36,423 nucleotides of DNA from an uncultured Clostridia bacterium. Its GTDB lineage: Bacteria > Bacillota > Clostridia > Oscillospirales > CAG-382. Below, one piece after another: positions 25,013 through 31,085 of this stretch; within the stretch, counting starts at the first letter, position 1; each line of letters begins with the position of its first letter. The DNA is taken from assembly GCA_947630765.1 (NCBI GenBank), contig CANRIX010000023.1:1-36423 (forward strand), read 5' to 3'. A model generated the notes under the pieces. It was not told where the DNA came from. It worked only from the letters and a program-made list of their open reading frames with translations, and made no database searches. A program made the translations under genes and the position numbers.

Positions 25013-25112
25013 GGTTTTCTGTTTTCCTCCTTGGTTATTGGTTGAAAGGAACGGTTCCGTTCCCGTCAACATGACCGTGGTCATGTTTTTTTCGATTGTA
25101 ATGCCCGCGCCC
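25013..25112 (-). other. Hairpin-containing gap between rpsJ and rplC
   Basis: One hundred bases without a gene. Two adjacent perfect inverted repeats are present: GGAACGG/CCGTTCC at 25048-25063 and AACATGACC/GGTCATGTT at 25068-25087 (two-base centres, so the real loops are larger). On the transcribed strand they lie between the rpsJ stop and the distant rplC ribosome binding site. A translational or processing role is possible; a terminator is unlikely because T-runs lie on the wrong side for the minus strand. Confidence 0.55.
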
Positions 25113-25421
25113 TTACAGCTCGACGCTGAAGTCCACGCCGGCGGGCAGTTCCACGTTCATCAGCGCGTCCACGCAAGCCTTCGACGGCTTGAGGATGTCG
25201 ATGAGGCGTTTGTGCGTCCGGTACTCGAACTGCTCGCGGCTGTCCTTATCCTTATGCACCGCGCGGAGAATGGTCACGATTTCCTTCTCCGTCGGGAGCG
25301 GAATCGGACCGGATACGGACGCGCCGCCGCGTTTCGCGGTCTCGACGATTTTTTCGGCAGCCTGGTCGATGAGTTTGTGGTCATACGACTTCAGCCGAAT
25401 GCGGATTCTTTCTTTTGCCAT
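25113..25421 (-). CDS. rpsJ: Ribosomal protein S10
   Basis: 102-residue small-subunit protein, also NusE in antitermination complexes. [20 protein letters not shown] and the C-terminal [17 protein letters not shown] are family signatures. It is the first gene of the cluster, with AGGAGG seven bases before the ATG and a ~230-base leader. The str operon genes (rpsL, rpsG, fusA, tuf) that often precede rpsJ are not here. Confidence 0.98.
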   Translation of the reverse strand: MAKERIRIRLKSYDHKLIDQAAEKIVETAKRGGASVSGPIPLPTEKEIVTILRAVHKDKDSREQFEYRTHKRLIDILKPSKACVDALMNVELPAGVDFSVEL

Positions 25422-25654
25422 GGGTTAGCCTCCTAAAAAATTGTTTTTTTAGCGGCAGTTGACCGGGAGAGTACACCGTTCCGGGCGTTTCTTCGCCGCC
25501 CCGAAAAAAAGTGCTTTTCCCGACCTCTGCGTCCGATTTCCGGACCTGCTCCGCGGAAGTTCCCCGCCGTTTTCCGGCGTTTTCGGGGGTTTTTCGCCCC
25601 AAAAACCGCCTTCTGGCGGCAATCTCCCGTTTCATCGCGCACCAAGCAGAGGGT
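25422..25654 (-). promoter_or_regulatory. Long structured leader of the S10-spc-alpha cluster
   Basis: On the transcribed strand this leader holds several short GC-rich stems in a row: CCGCC/GGCGG, GGGG/CCCC, CGCCG/CGGCG and GGGCG/CGCCC. Next to rpsJ is a perfect CTAAAAAA/TTTTTTAG hairpin (25432-25451) whose 3' side overlaps the AGGAGG (25428-25433), so pairing could hide the ribosome binding site. The length and place fit an autoregulatory S10 leader, known for E. coli through L4; structural equivalence is inference. A frame beginning MKREIAARRRF is open through the leader but has no ribosome binding site. Confidence 0.6.
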
Positions 25655-25683
25655 ATTTTAGCATAATCTCCCTGCTTTGTCAA
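25655..25683 (-). promoter_or_regulatory. Main promoter of the ribosomal protein cluster
   Basis: On the minus strand TTGACA (25678-25683), 17 bases and TAAAAT (25655-25660). It is the only strong promoter seen ahead of rpsJ. Confidence 0.9.
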
Positions 25684-25765
25684 CCCTTTTTTCCGTTTTT
25701 CCGCCCGGTTTCGGAATTTTTAATTGTAAATATTTTATGAACGACCGCTTTTCGGTTCCAAACGC

Positions 25766-25796
25766 AAAAAAGTCCGCGGGAACGAATCCCGCGGAC
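25766..25796 (-). terminator. Terminator of the DUF4304-like gene
   Basis: GTCCGCGGGA pairs perfectly with TCCCGCGGAC around a five-base loop (25772-25796) and is followed on the minus strand by six T residues. It separates this gene from the promoter of the ribosomal cluster. Confidence 0.93.
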
Positions 25797-25800
25797 CCCT

Positions 25801-26277
25801 TCAGGCCTTCAATTTTTCCATGACCTCTTCCGGCTTCGGATTAAGAACGGACAAACCATAAATTTTCCCCAGCAGATCCGGATTTTCAAGAAAGAACTTT
25901 TTCCCTTGACGAAGCGGGGGAAAAATTTTTTCCTCAAACCCCTTTTCAAAATACGGTCGCAATTCCTCTTCCGTATAATCTCCATATTCAAACATAGGTG
26001 TCATGAATTGCTTTCCTTCAAACGTTTGCGATTTGGACATCACAGTGATCCTTCCGTGTATGTCGCATTCATAGAAGGTCGGATACACTTTCGTGTTTTC
26101 AAAATTTCCGATGAAATAGCAAAAATTGATGTAGTAAACCTCGCCAAACCTTGATTTTTGCAAATCCATCCCACACAAAAGGTCGTGCCCTGCCAAGTAA
26201 TACATATTTTTGTGTTTTTTGAATCCCCGTGCGTAAAATTCCTTTTGGCAGAATTCCCTGAACTGCATTTTGTCCAT
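25801..26277 (-). CDS. DUF4304-like protein of unknown function
   Basis: A 158-residue protein. The ATG at 26277 is chosen because AAGGGG lies nine bases ahead and the promoter at 26320-26348 excludes the longer frame. The core YYLAGHDLLCGMDLQKSRFGEVYYINF followed by CYF resembles the DUF4304 family, cytoplasmic proteins without known function; the match is from memory of the motif, not a search. There is no signal peptide. The C-terminal region is charged. The gene has lower GC than its neighbours. It stands alone between its own promoter and terminator. Confidence 0.7.
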   Translation of the reverse strand: MDKMQFREFCQKEFYARGFKKHKNMYYLAGHDLLCGMDLQKSRFGEVYYINFCYFIGNFENTKVYPTFYECDIHGRITVMSKSQTFEGKQFMTPMFEYGDYTEEELRPYFEKGFEEKIFPPLRQGKKFFLENPDLLGKIYGLSVLNPKPEEVMEKLKA

Positions 26278-26319
26278 TTTGCAAAACCCCTTGCGCCGTT
26301 GTTTCGTTTCGTCGCGCAC

Positions 26320-26348
26320 AGTATACCGCAAATCCCCCGCCTTGTCAA
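26320..26348 (-). promoter_or_regulatory. Promoter of the DUF4304-like gene
   Basis: On the minus strand TTGACA (26343-26348), 17 bases and TATACT (26320-26325). It diverges from the promoter at 26411-26439. Confidence 0.88.
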
Positions 26349-26410
26349 CCCCTTTTCGCTTTCCGCTCCGTTTCGGTACCCCCGTTCCCGAAAAAAATTT
26401 CCGAACCCCC

Positions 26411-26439
26411 TTTACAAGTTCGGTTTTTTCTGGTATGAT
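26411..26439 (+). promoter_or_regulatory. Promoter of the TSCPD gene and phosphohexomutase
   Basis: TTTACA (26411-26416), 17 bases and TATGAT (26434-26439), 65 bases before the start of the TSCPD gene. The leader contains an AT-rich stretch and AAAGGAG. Confidence 0.8.
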
Positions 26440-26503
26440 AAAAGCAGAAAGCGGCAAAAACCGAAACCCTTCCTATAATATAATAGACGCAAAGGAGAAC
26501 ACC

Positions 26504-26764
26504 ATGGAACACGTTTACGCCTGCAAAGGGACCTGCTCCCGCTTCATCTACTTCGACCTCGACGAAAATCACGTCATCCGTGCCGTCCGCTTCGACGGCG
26601 GCTGCAACGGCAACCTGCAAGGCATCTCGCGGCTGGTCGTCGGGCAGAAAGCCGAGGACGTCATCGAACGCATCGAGGGCGTGAAGTGCGGCATGAAGCA
26701 GACCTCCTGCCCCGACCAGCTCTCGCGTGCCCTGCGCGAAGCGATCGCGGAGGAAAACGCATGA
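26504..26764 (+). CDS. TSCPD-domain protein (TIGR03905-like)
   Basis: An 86-residue protein of a small family found in anaerobic Firmicutes, related to the C-terminal TSCPD domain of vitamin B12-dependent ribonucleotide reductase. Motifs are VRFDGGCNGNLQGISRLVVG and TSCPDQLSRAL (67-77); five cysteines (7, 11, 34, 62, 69) are present and could bind metal. The function is not established. AAAGGAG precedes the ATG at 26504. The stop overlaps the next start (ATGA), so it is translated together with the phosphohexomutase. Confidence 0.87.
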   Translation: MEHVYACKGTCSRFIYFDLDENHVIRAVRFDGGCNGNLQGISRLVVGQKAEDVIERIEGVKCGMKQTSCPDQLSRALREAIAEENA

Positions 26765-28485
26765 ACGCCGACCTGCTTGCCGCCGCACGGCGGGAATACG
26801 AGCGCTGGCGGGACGCCCTGACGGGTGCGGAGCGCGACGAGCTGGACGCCATCCGCAACGACGACGAGGAGATCCTCGCCCGGTTCGGGCTGCCCATGCA
26901 GTTCGGCACGGCGGGGCTGCGCAGCACGATGTCCCTCGGCATCTCGCGCATGAACGTCTACACGGTCGCGCAGACGACCAAGGCGCTCTCCGCGCTGATC
27001 CTCGCGTCGAACGGGCAGGAACGCGGCGTCGCGATCAGCTATGACAGTCGCCACAACTCCGCCCGCTTCGCCGAGACGGCGGCCCGCGTCCTCGCCCACG
27101 ACGGCGTGCGCGTCTACCTATTCGACGGCATCCGCCCGACCCCGGAGCTGTCCTTCGCGATCCGGCACTTCGGCTGCATCTCCGGCATCAACGTCACCGC
27201 TTCCCACAACCCCAAGGAATACAACGGCTATAAGGTCTACTGGGAGGACGGCGCACAGCTTCCGCCCGAGCACGCGTCCCGCGTGTCCGACCTCGCGTCC
27301 TCCATCGACCCGCTGGTCGTCCCGCTCGCGGGTGCGGACTCCCCTCTGATCCGTCCGCTCTCGGCGGAGACCGACGACGCGTTCCTGACTGCCGTCCTCG
27401 CGTCCCGCCTCTCCCCGTCGCTCGACGCCGAGCAGGGCAAGGACCTGCACATCGTCTACACCCCGCTCCACGGCACCGGCTACCGGCTGATCCCGGAATG
27501 TCTCCGCCGTGCGGGGTTCACCGACGTCCGCCTCGTCGAAGAACAGGCGGTCCCGGACGGGGATTTCCCGACCGTCGCGTCGCCCAACCCGGAAAACGAC
27601 GCCTGCTTCGCCCGTGCGGTCGACCTGATCCGACGCGAGCACCTCCCCTGCGACCTGTTGATCGCGAGCGACCCGGACGCGGACCGCATCGGCGTCGCCG
27701 TGCCGGACGAGCGCGGCGAATTCCACGCCCTGCACGGCAACCGCATCGGCGAACTGCTCATCGACTACATCCTGTCCGCCCGCGAATCCTCCCGCACCCT
27801 GCCCGCCAACGGGTGCGCCATTCGCTCCATCGTTTCCACCCCGCGGTTCGACGCGATCTGCGACGACCACGGCGTTTCGCACGTCAGCGTCCTGACCGGG
27901 TTCAAGTACATCGGCGAAAAGATGACCGAGTGGGAACGCACGGGCGAGCACACCTTCCTGTTCGGCTACGAGGAGAGTCACGGCTACCTGCCGGGTCCGT
28001 ACGCCCGCGACAAGGACGCCGTCGGCGCGTCCCTGCTGCTCGCCGAGGTCGCCTGCTACCACCGTTCCCGCGGTCGTTCCCTGCCCGACGCGCTCCGCGC
28101 CTTAGACGAGCGCTATGGCTGTTTCCGCGAGTCCGGGTTCTCGGTCACGGTTTCCGGGCTGGACCCGATGGCGGTCATGCACGAGCGCATGGCGTCCCTT
28201 CGCGAACACAGCGTGGACAACCTCGACGGCGACCCGGTCGTCCGCGTGCGGGACTACCTGTCCCGCGTTGCCCGCGATCGTTCCGGCGCGGAGACCCCGC
28301 TCGAGCAGCCGGCGTCCGACGTGCTGTATTTCGAGCTCGCGTCCGGGTCCGCGTTCGCGATTCGACCCTCCGGCACCGAGCCGAAGATCAAGGTCTACCT
28401 CTTCGCCCGCGATGCCGACCCCTCTGCCGCCCAGTCCCGCCTCGACCGCCTCGCCTCTGCGACCCGGGCTCTGCTGGGAGAGTAA
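26761..28485 (+). CDS. Phosphoglucomutase/phosphomannomutase family enzyme
   Basis: A 574-residue alpha-D-phosphohexomutase that moves phosphate between C1 and C6 of a hexose. The catalytic Ser148 is in TASHNPKEYNGYK; Mg2+ is held by DPDADR (304-309); the sugar-binding loop is GYEESHG (402-408); the C-terminal phosphate loop is RPSGTEPK. Length fits the large PgcA-type enzymes of Firmicutes acting on glucose 1-/6-phosphate, but mannose or both is possible. The ATG overlaps the TSCPD stop and uses GGAGG within that gene. A 9-bp tandem array begins seven bases after its stop. Confidence 0.95.
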   Translation: MNADLLAAARREYERWRDALTGAERDELDAIRNDDEEILARFGLPMQFGTAGLRSTMSLGISRMNVYTVAQTTKALSALILASNGQERGVAISYDSRHNSARFAETAARVLAHDGVRVYLFDGIRPTPELSFAIRHFGCISGINVTASHNPKEYNGYKVYWEDGAQLPPEHASRVSDLASSIDPLVVPLAGADSPLIRPLSAETDDAFLTAVLASRLSPSLDAEQGKDLHIVYTPLHGTGYRLIPECLRRAGFTDVRLVEEQAVPDGDFPTVASPNPENDACFARAVDLIRREHLPCDLLIASDPDADRIGVAVPDERGEFHALHGNRIGELLIDYILSARESSRTLPANGCAIRSIVSTPRFDAICDDHGVSHVSVLTGFKYIGEKMTEWERTGEHTFLFGYEESHGYLPGPYARDKDAVGASLLLAEVACYHRSRGRSLPDALRALDERYGCFRESGFSVTVSGLDPMAVMHERMASLREHSVDNLDGDPVVRVRDYLSRVARDRSGAETPLEQPASDVLYFELASGSAFAIRPSGTEPKIKVYLFARDADPSAAQSRLDRLASATRALLGE

Positions 28486-28491
28486 AAAAGG

Positions 28492-28527
28492 GAACGAGGG
28501 GTACGAGGAGTACGAGGGGTACGTTGG
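28492..28527 (+). repeat. 9-bp tandem array after the phosphohexomutase
   Basis: About four units of GTACGAGGR (28492-28527; the first is GAACGAGGG and the last GTACGTTGG). It lies seven bases after the stop codon. The same unit is repeated after alaS at 33729-33791. Directly after it is a perfect 10-bp hairpin, TTGGGGGTTG/CAACCCCCAA (28524-28546). Confidence 0.9.
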
Positions 28528-28627
28528 GGGTTGTGACAACCCCCAAACCCCCGCAGTCTGGGGAATATTATAATAGGAAGGTAAAAAAGGAAAACTTCGT
28601 CGTTTGCCCTTGCGCCCTTCCCCGCGA

Positions 28628-28671
28628 CCCCCAAATTCGCGTGACCGCTTCCGCGGTCTATGCCCCCAATT
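28628..28671. repeat. 44-nt dispersed element with hairpin, copy A
   Basis: Begins CCCCCAAATTCGCGTGAC and ends CCCCCAATT, with an internal GACCGC/GCGGTC hairpin. Copy B at 33996-34039 is identical at 37 of 44 positions and keeps the stem through a compensatory change. It lies between convergent genes, 24 bases before a bidirectional terminator stem. The 28486-28764 gap otherwise holds the 9-bp array and no gene. Confidence 0.85.
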
Positions 28672-28695
28672 CAGGGAAATGCTTTGAAAACGGCA

Positions 28696-28730
28696 AAAAA
28701 ACGGACCCCCCAAAAAAGGGTCCGTTTTTT
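28696..28730. terminator. Bidirectional terminator between convergent genes
   Basis: AAAAAACGGACCC (28696-28708) pairs with GGGTCCGTTTTTT (28718-28730). A and T tracts at both ends let it work on both strands, for the phosphohexomutase (+) and the epimerase (-). Confidence 0.93.
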
Positions 28731-28764
28731 GGTAAAATAAATTTGCAAGTGAGCCGTCGTGAAA

Positions 28765-30000
28765 TCACAGCAACGTCTCGACTTGTTTTCCGTCCTCCAA
28801 GCACGACAGCAACTTCTCCATATTCGCCAGCATCCGGGGGTAATGGAACGGACCCTTCCACATGGAGCCCTTCTGGGGATGGGAGACCGTGCCGTCCTTA
28901 TGCAGGTAGCCGTACCACTCGCCGTAAGTCGAATCGGTGAAATGCCCGAACGCGTAGGCGTGGACCTTCTCGAAGAGCTTCCAATAGGATTCCTCGCCCG
29001 TGATGCTGTACGCGAGCAAGGCCCCGATGAGCGCCTCGTCGTGCACCCACCAGAGCTTCATATCGTGCTCCAGCTGTTCTGGCGGGCGACCGTTGACGTC
29101 GGTGAAGTAGATGTACCCGCCGTACTCCTTGTCCCAGCCCCAATCGGAGGAGCAATTGAAGATCTGCAGTGCGGTCTTGAGCAGATTCTCGTCCTTCGTG
29201 GTCAGGTACTGGTTCATCAAAAACCAGCTGTTCTCCATGGAATGCCCGGGGTTGATGGTGCGTCCGGCGGGCGTGTCGATGAATTCTCCGTTCGGACCCG
29301 TCGTTTCCAGCACGCACCCGAGTTCCGGCTTCCAATGGACGCGAAGGATGAAATCCGCCATCTCGTCGGCGACGGCGGTATAGTACCGCTTCCTTTCGGG
29401 GTCCTTGACGCACCGGCGCAGCAGCTGCGCGGAGGAGACCAGCACCATCGGCACGGCGACGGCGTCCTCGGCACGCGTGGACGCGTAGGACTTCGGCGTG
29501 ATCTTATACGGGTCGCACGACGGGTCGCGGAACATCGCCAGCATCCGCTCGAAGCAGTCGCACGCCTTCTGCACATACCGTTCGTCGTCCATCATCAGCC
29601 CGTATTCCGCCATCCCGAGGACGTAGAAGCTCTCGGTGAACATATACCGACGCTTGCGCAGCGGCTTCCCGTCGCGTGCGAGCGTGAAGAACATCCGCCC
29701 GTCGGCGTCGGCGATGTACTTCTCCATGAAGTCCGCACCGCTCTTCGCGGCTTCCACCCACTCGTCCCGCTTGCCGTAGCGGTTGCAGAGCATGGAAAAG
29801 GTCCACAGGCAGCGCCCCTGGAACCAGCCGGACTTGTCCGTCGAGTAGAGCTTGCCCTCGCGGTCGATACAGGTCATGTACCCGCCGTAGGTGCGGTCCA
29901 GCAGTTCGCTCTGCATCCAGAACGGGATACAGTCGTCGAGCAGCCGGTCGCGGTAGAAGGTCTTGTAGGAGGAAATGAGCTGTTTTCTGTTGGCGTCCAT
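28765..30000 (-). CDS. AGE-family sugar 2-epimerase
   Basis: A 411-residue (alpha/alpha)6-barrel enzyme of the N-acylglucosamine 2-epimerase family. His253 in NPGHSMEN and His386 in GPFHYPRML correspond to the paired catalytic histidines of AGE; His320 in WWVHDEA and the RCLWTFSMLCNRYG helix are also family features. The likely reaction is GlcNAc to ManNAc, but cellobiose or mannose epimerases share the fold and the substrate is uncertain. There is no signal peptide, so it acts in the cytoplasm. It has its own promoter (30046-30074) and terminator. AAAGGACG lies before the ATG. Confidence 0.9.
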   Translation of the reverse strand: MDANRKQLISSYKTFYRDRLLDDCIPFWMQSELLDRTYGGYMTCIDREGKLYSTDKSGWFQGRCLWTFSMLCNRYGKRDEWVEAAKSGADFMEKYIADADGRMFFTLARDGKPLRKRRYMFTESFYVLGMAEYGLMMDDERYVQKACDCFERMLAMFRDPSCDPYKITPKSYASTRAEDAVAVPMVLVSSAQLLRRCVKDPERKRYYTAVADEMADFILRVHWKPELGCVLETTGPNGEFIDTPAGRTINPGHSMENSWFLMNQYLTTKDENLLKTALQIFNCSSDWGWDKEYGGYIYFTDVNGRPPEQLEHDMKLWWVHDEALIGALLAYSITGEESYWKLFEKVHAYAFGHFTDSTYGEWYGYLHKDGTVSHPQKGSMWKGPFHYPRMLANMEKLLSCLEDGKQVETLL

Positions 30001-30045
30001 AGGTCAAACGTCCTTTCTTTTTTGCAAAACGGTGCCTTTTTCTGT

Positions 30046-30074
30046 ATTGTACCGCTTTTTTTCGTTCTTGTCAA
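30046..30074 (-). promoter_or_regulatory. Promoter of the epimerase gene
   Basis: On the minus strand TTGACA (30069-30074), 17 bases and TACAAT (30046-30051). It diverges from the promoter at 30094-30122, with 19 bases between the two -35 boxes. Confidence 0.88.
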
Positions 30075-30093
30075 TCGGATTCGGAGAAAATAT

Positions 30094-30122
30094 TTGACAA
30101 AAGCACTTCTTTGTGCTACAAT
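30094..30122 (+). promoter_or_regulatory. Promoter of the lipoprotein-alaS unit
   Basis: TTGACA (30094-30099), 17 bases and TACAAT (30117-30122), with TGC just ahead of the -10. The spacer contains an AGCAC/GTGCT inverted repeat that could be an operator. Confidence 0.87.
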
Positions 30123-30155
30123 ACTACCGATCATTCATCAGCAAGGGGGATCTGT

Positions 30156-31061
30156 ATGTTCGCGAAACGGCGGAAAAGCGTCGGACTGCTCGCCGGAGCG
30201 CTCGCCTTGGCAATTCTGCTCGGCGGGTGTTCCCTCTCCGTGGAATCCATCATGGAGGACCTCAAGGCATATGTGCAGGGCGAAGAACCGTCCGAACCGC
30301 CCGAAGGGTTCGTCGAATCCAAAGAGAACGACGCGTATTCCTACGACGTCTACGACGACCACGTCGTCCTGACCGGCTACAAGGGCGAAGCCGTAAACGT
30401 GACCGTGCCGGACACGCTCGACGGTCTGCCGGTGACGGTCATCGGCGGGCTCGCCTTCTACTACGGCGTGCCGGTCGAAAACGTCAAGCTCCCGTCCACC
30501 GTGACCGAGCTTGCCGAGAACGCGTTCTATTACTGTCGCTCGCTCAAGCACCTCGAGCTGCCGGACTCCCTGGTCACGCTCGGCGACAAGTGCTTCTCCT
30601 GGTGCTTGTCGCTGACCGCCCTGACCGTCCCGCCCGGCGTGACCGCCATCCCGGACTACTGCTTCAACGAATGTGCCGGGCTGGAGTGGCTGACCCTGCC
30701 GGACGGCGTGACGTCCGTCGGCGTGCGGGCGTTCTCCGGCTGCAAGCTGCTTTCAAGGGTGTCGTTCGGGAGCTCGCTGACCTCCGTCGGTGCGCTGGCG
30801 TTCCGCGACTGCGTTTCCCTGCCGGTGCTGACCCTGCCGGGGGCCTGCACGGTCGGTCGCGACGCGTTTACCGGCTGCGCGGAGGCGTTCGGCGTCGTCA
30901 CCGAGCGAAATTCGGTCTGCTGGCAGGCGCTCTGGGACATGGGCGTCCCGGTCGGCACCAGCGAAACCACCCTGACGAAGAACCCCACGCCCAACACGTC
31001 GGACGCCCCGGACGCTTCCGAAACCTCCGACACCACCACCGAAACAACCACGACAGAATAA
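30156..31061 (+). CDS. Leucine-rich-repeat (BspA-like) lipoprotein
   Basis: A 301-residue surface lipoprotein. The ATG at 30156 follows AAGGGGG; the signal sequence ends in LLGGC with lipidated Cys25. After a ~50-residue linker come about five BspA/Treponema-type leucine-rich repeats of ~23 residues (for example VKLPSTVTELAENAFYYC, LELPDSLVTLGDKCFSWC, LTVPPGVTAIPDYCFNEC). The C-terminal ~35 residues are rich in Thr/Ser/Asp/Pro, ending TTTETTTTE. Such proteins usually bind other proteins or surfaces. alaS starts 24 bases later, so they share the promoter. Confidence 0.9.
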   Translation: MFAKRRKSVGLLAGALALAILLGGCSLSVESIMEDLKAYVQGEEPSEPPEGFVESKENDAYSYDVYDDHVVLTGYKGEAVNVTVPDTLDGLPVTVIGGLAFYYGVPVENVKLPSTVTELAENAFYYCRSLKHLELPDSLVTLGDKCFSWCLSLTALTVPPGVTAIPDYCFNECAGLEWLTLPDGVTSVGVRAFSGCKLLSRVSFGSSLTSVGALAFRDCVSLPVLTLPGACTVGRDAFTGCAEAFGVVTERNSVCWQALWDMGVPVGTSETTLTKNPTPNTSDAPDASETSDTTTETTTTE

Positions 31062-31085
31062 GAAAAGGACTGGCGACAAAGCAAC

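Noticed and set aside
25422..25637. A leader peptide gene (MKREIAARRRF...) in the S10 leader
   Set aside because: There is no ribosome binding site, and the frame is long only because the GC-rich stems lack stop codons; it runs on out of frame over rpsJ.
31062..31085. T-box or other riboswitch ahead of alaS
   Set aside because: Only 24 bases separate alaS from the lipoprotein gene, with no specifier loop or T-box sequence; the promoter is upstream of the lipoprotein gene.
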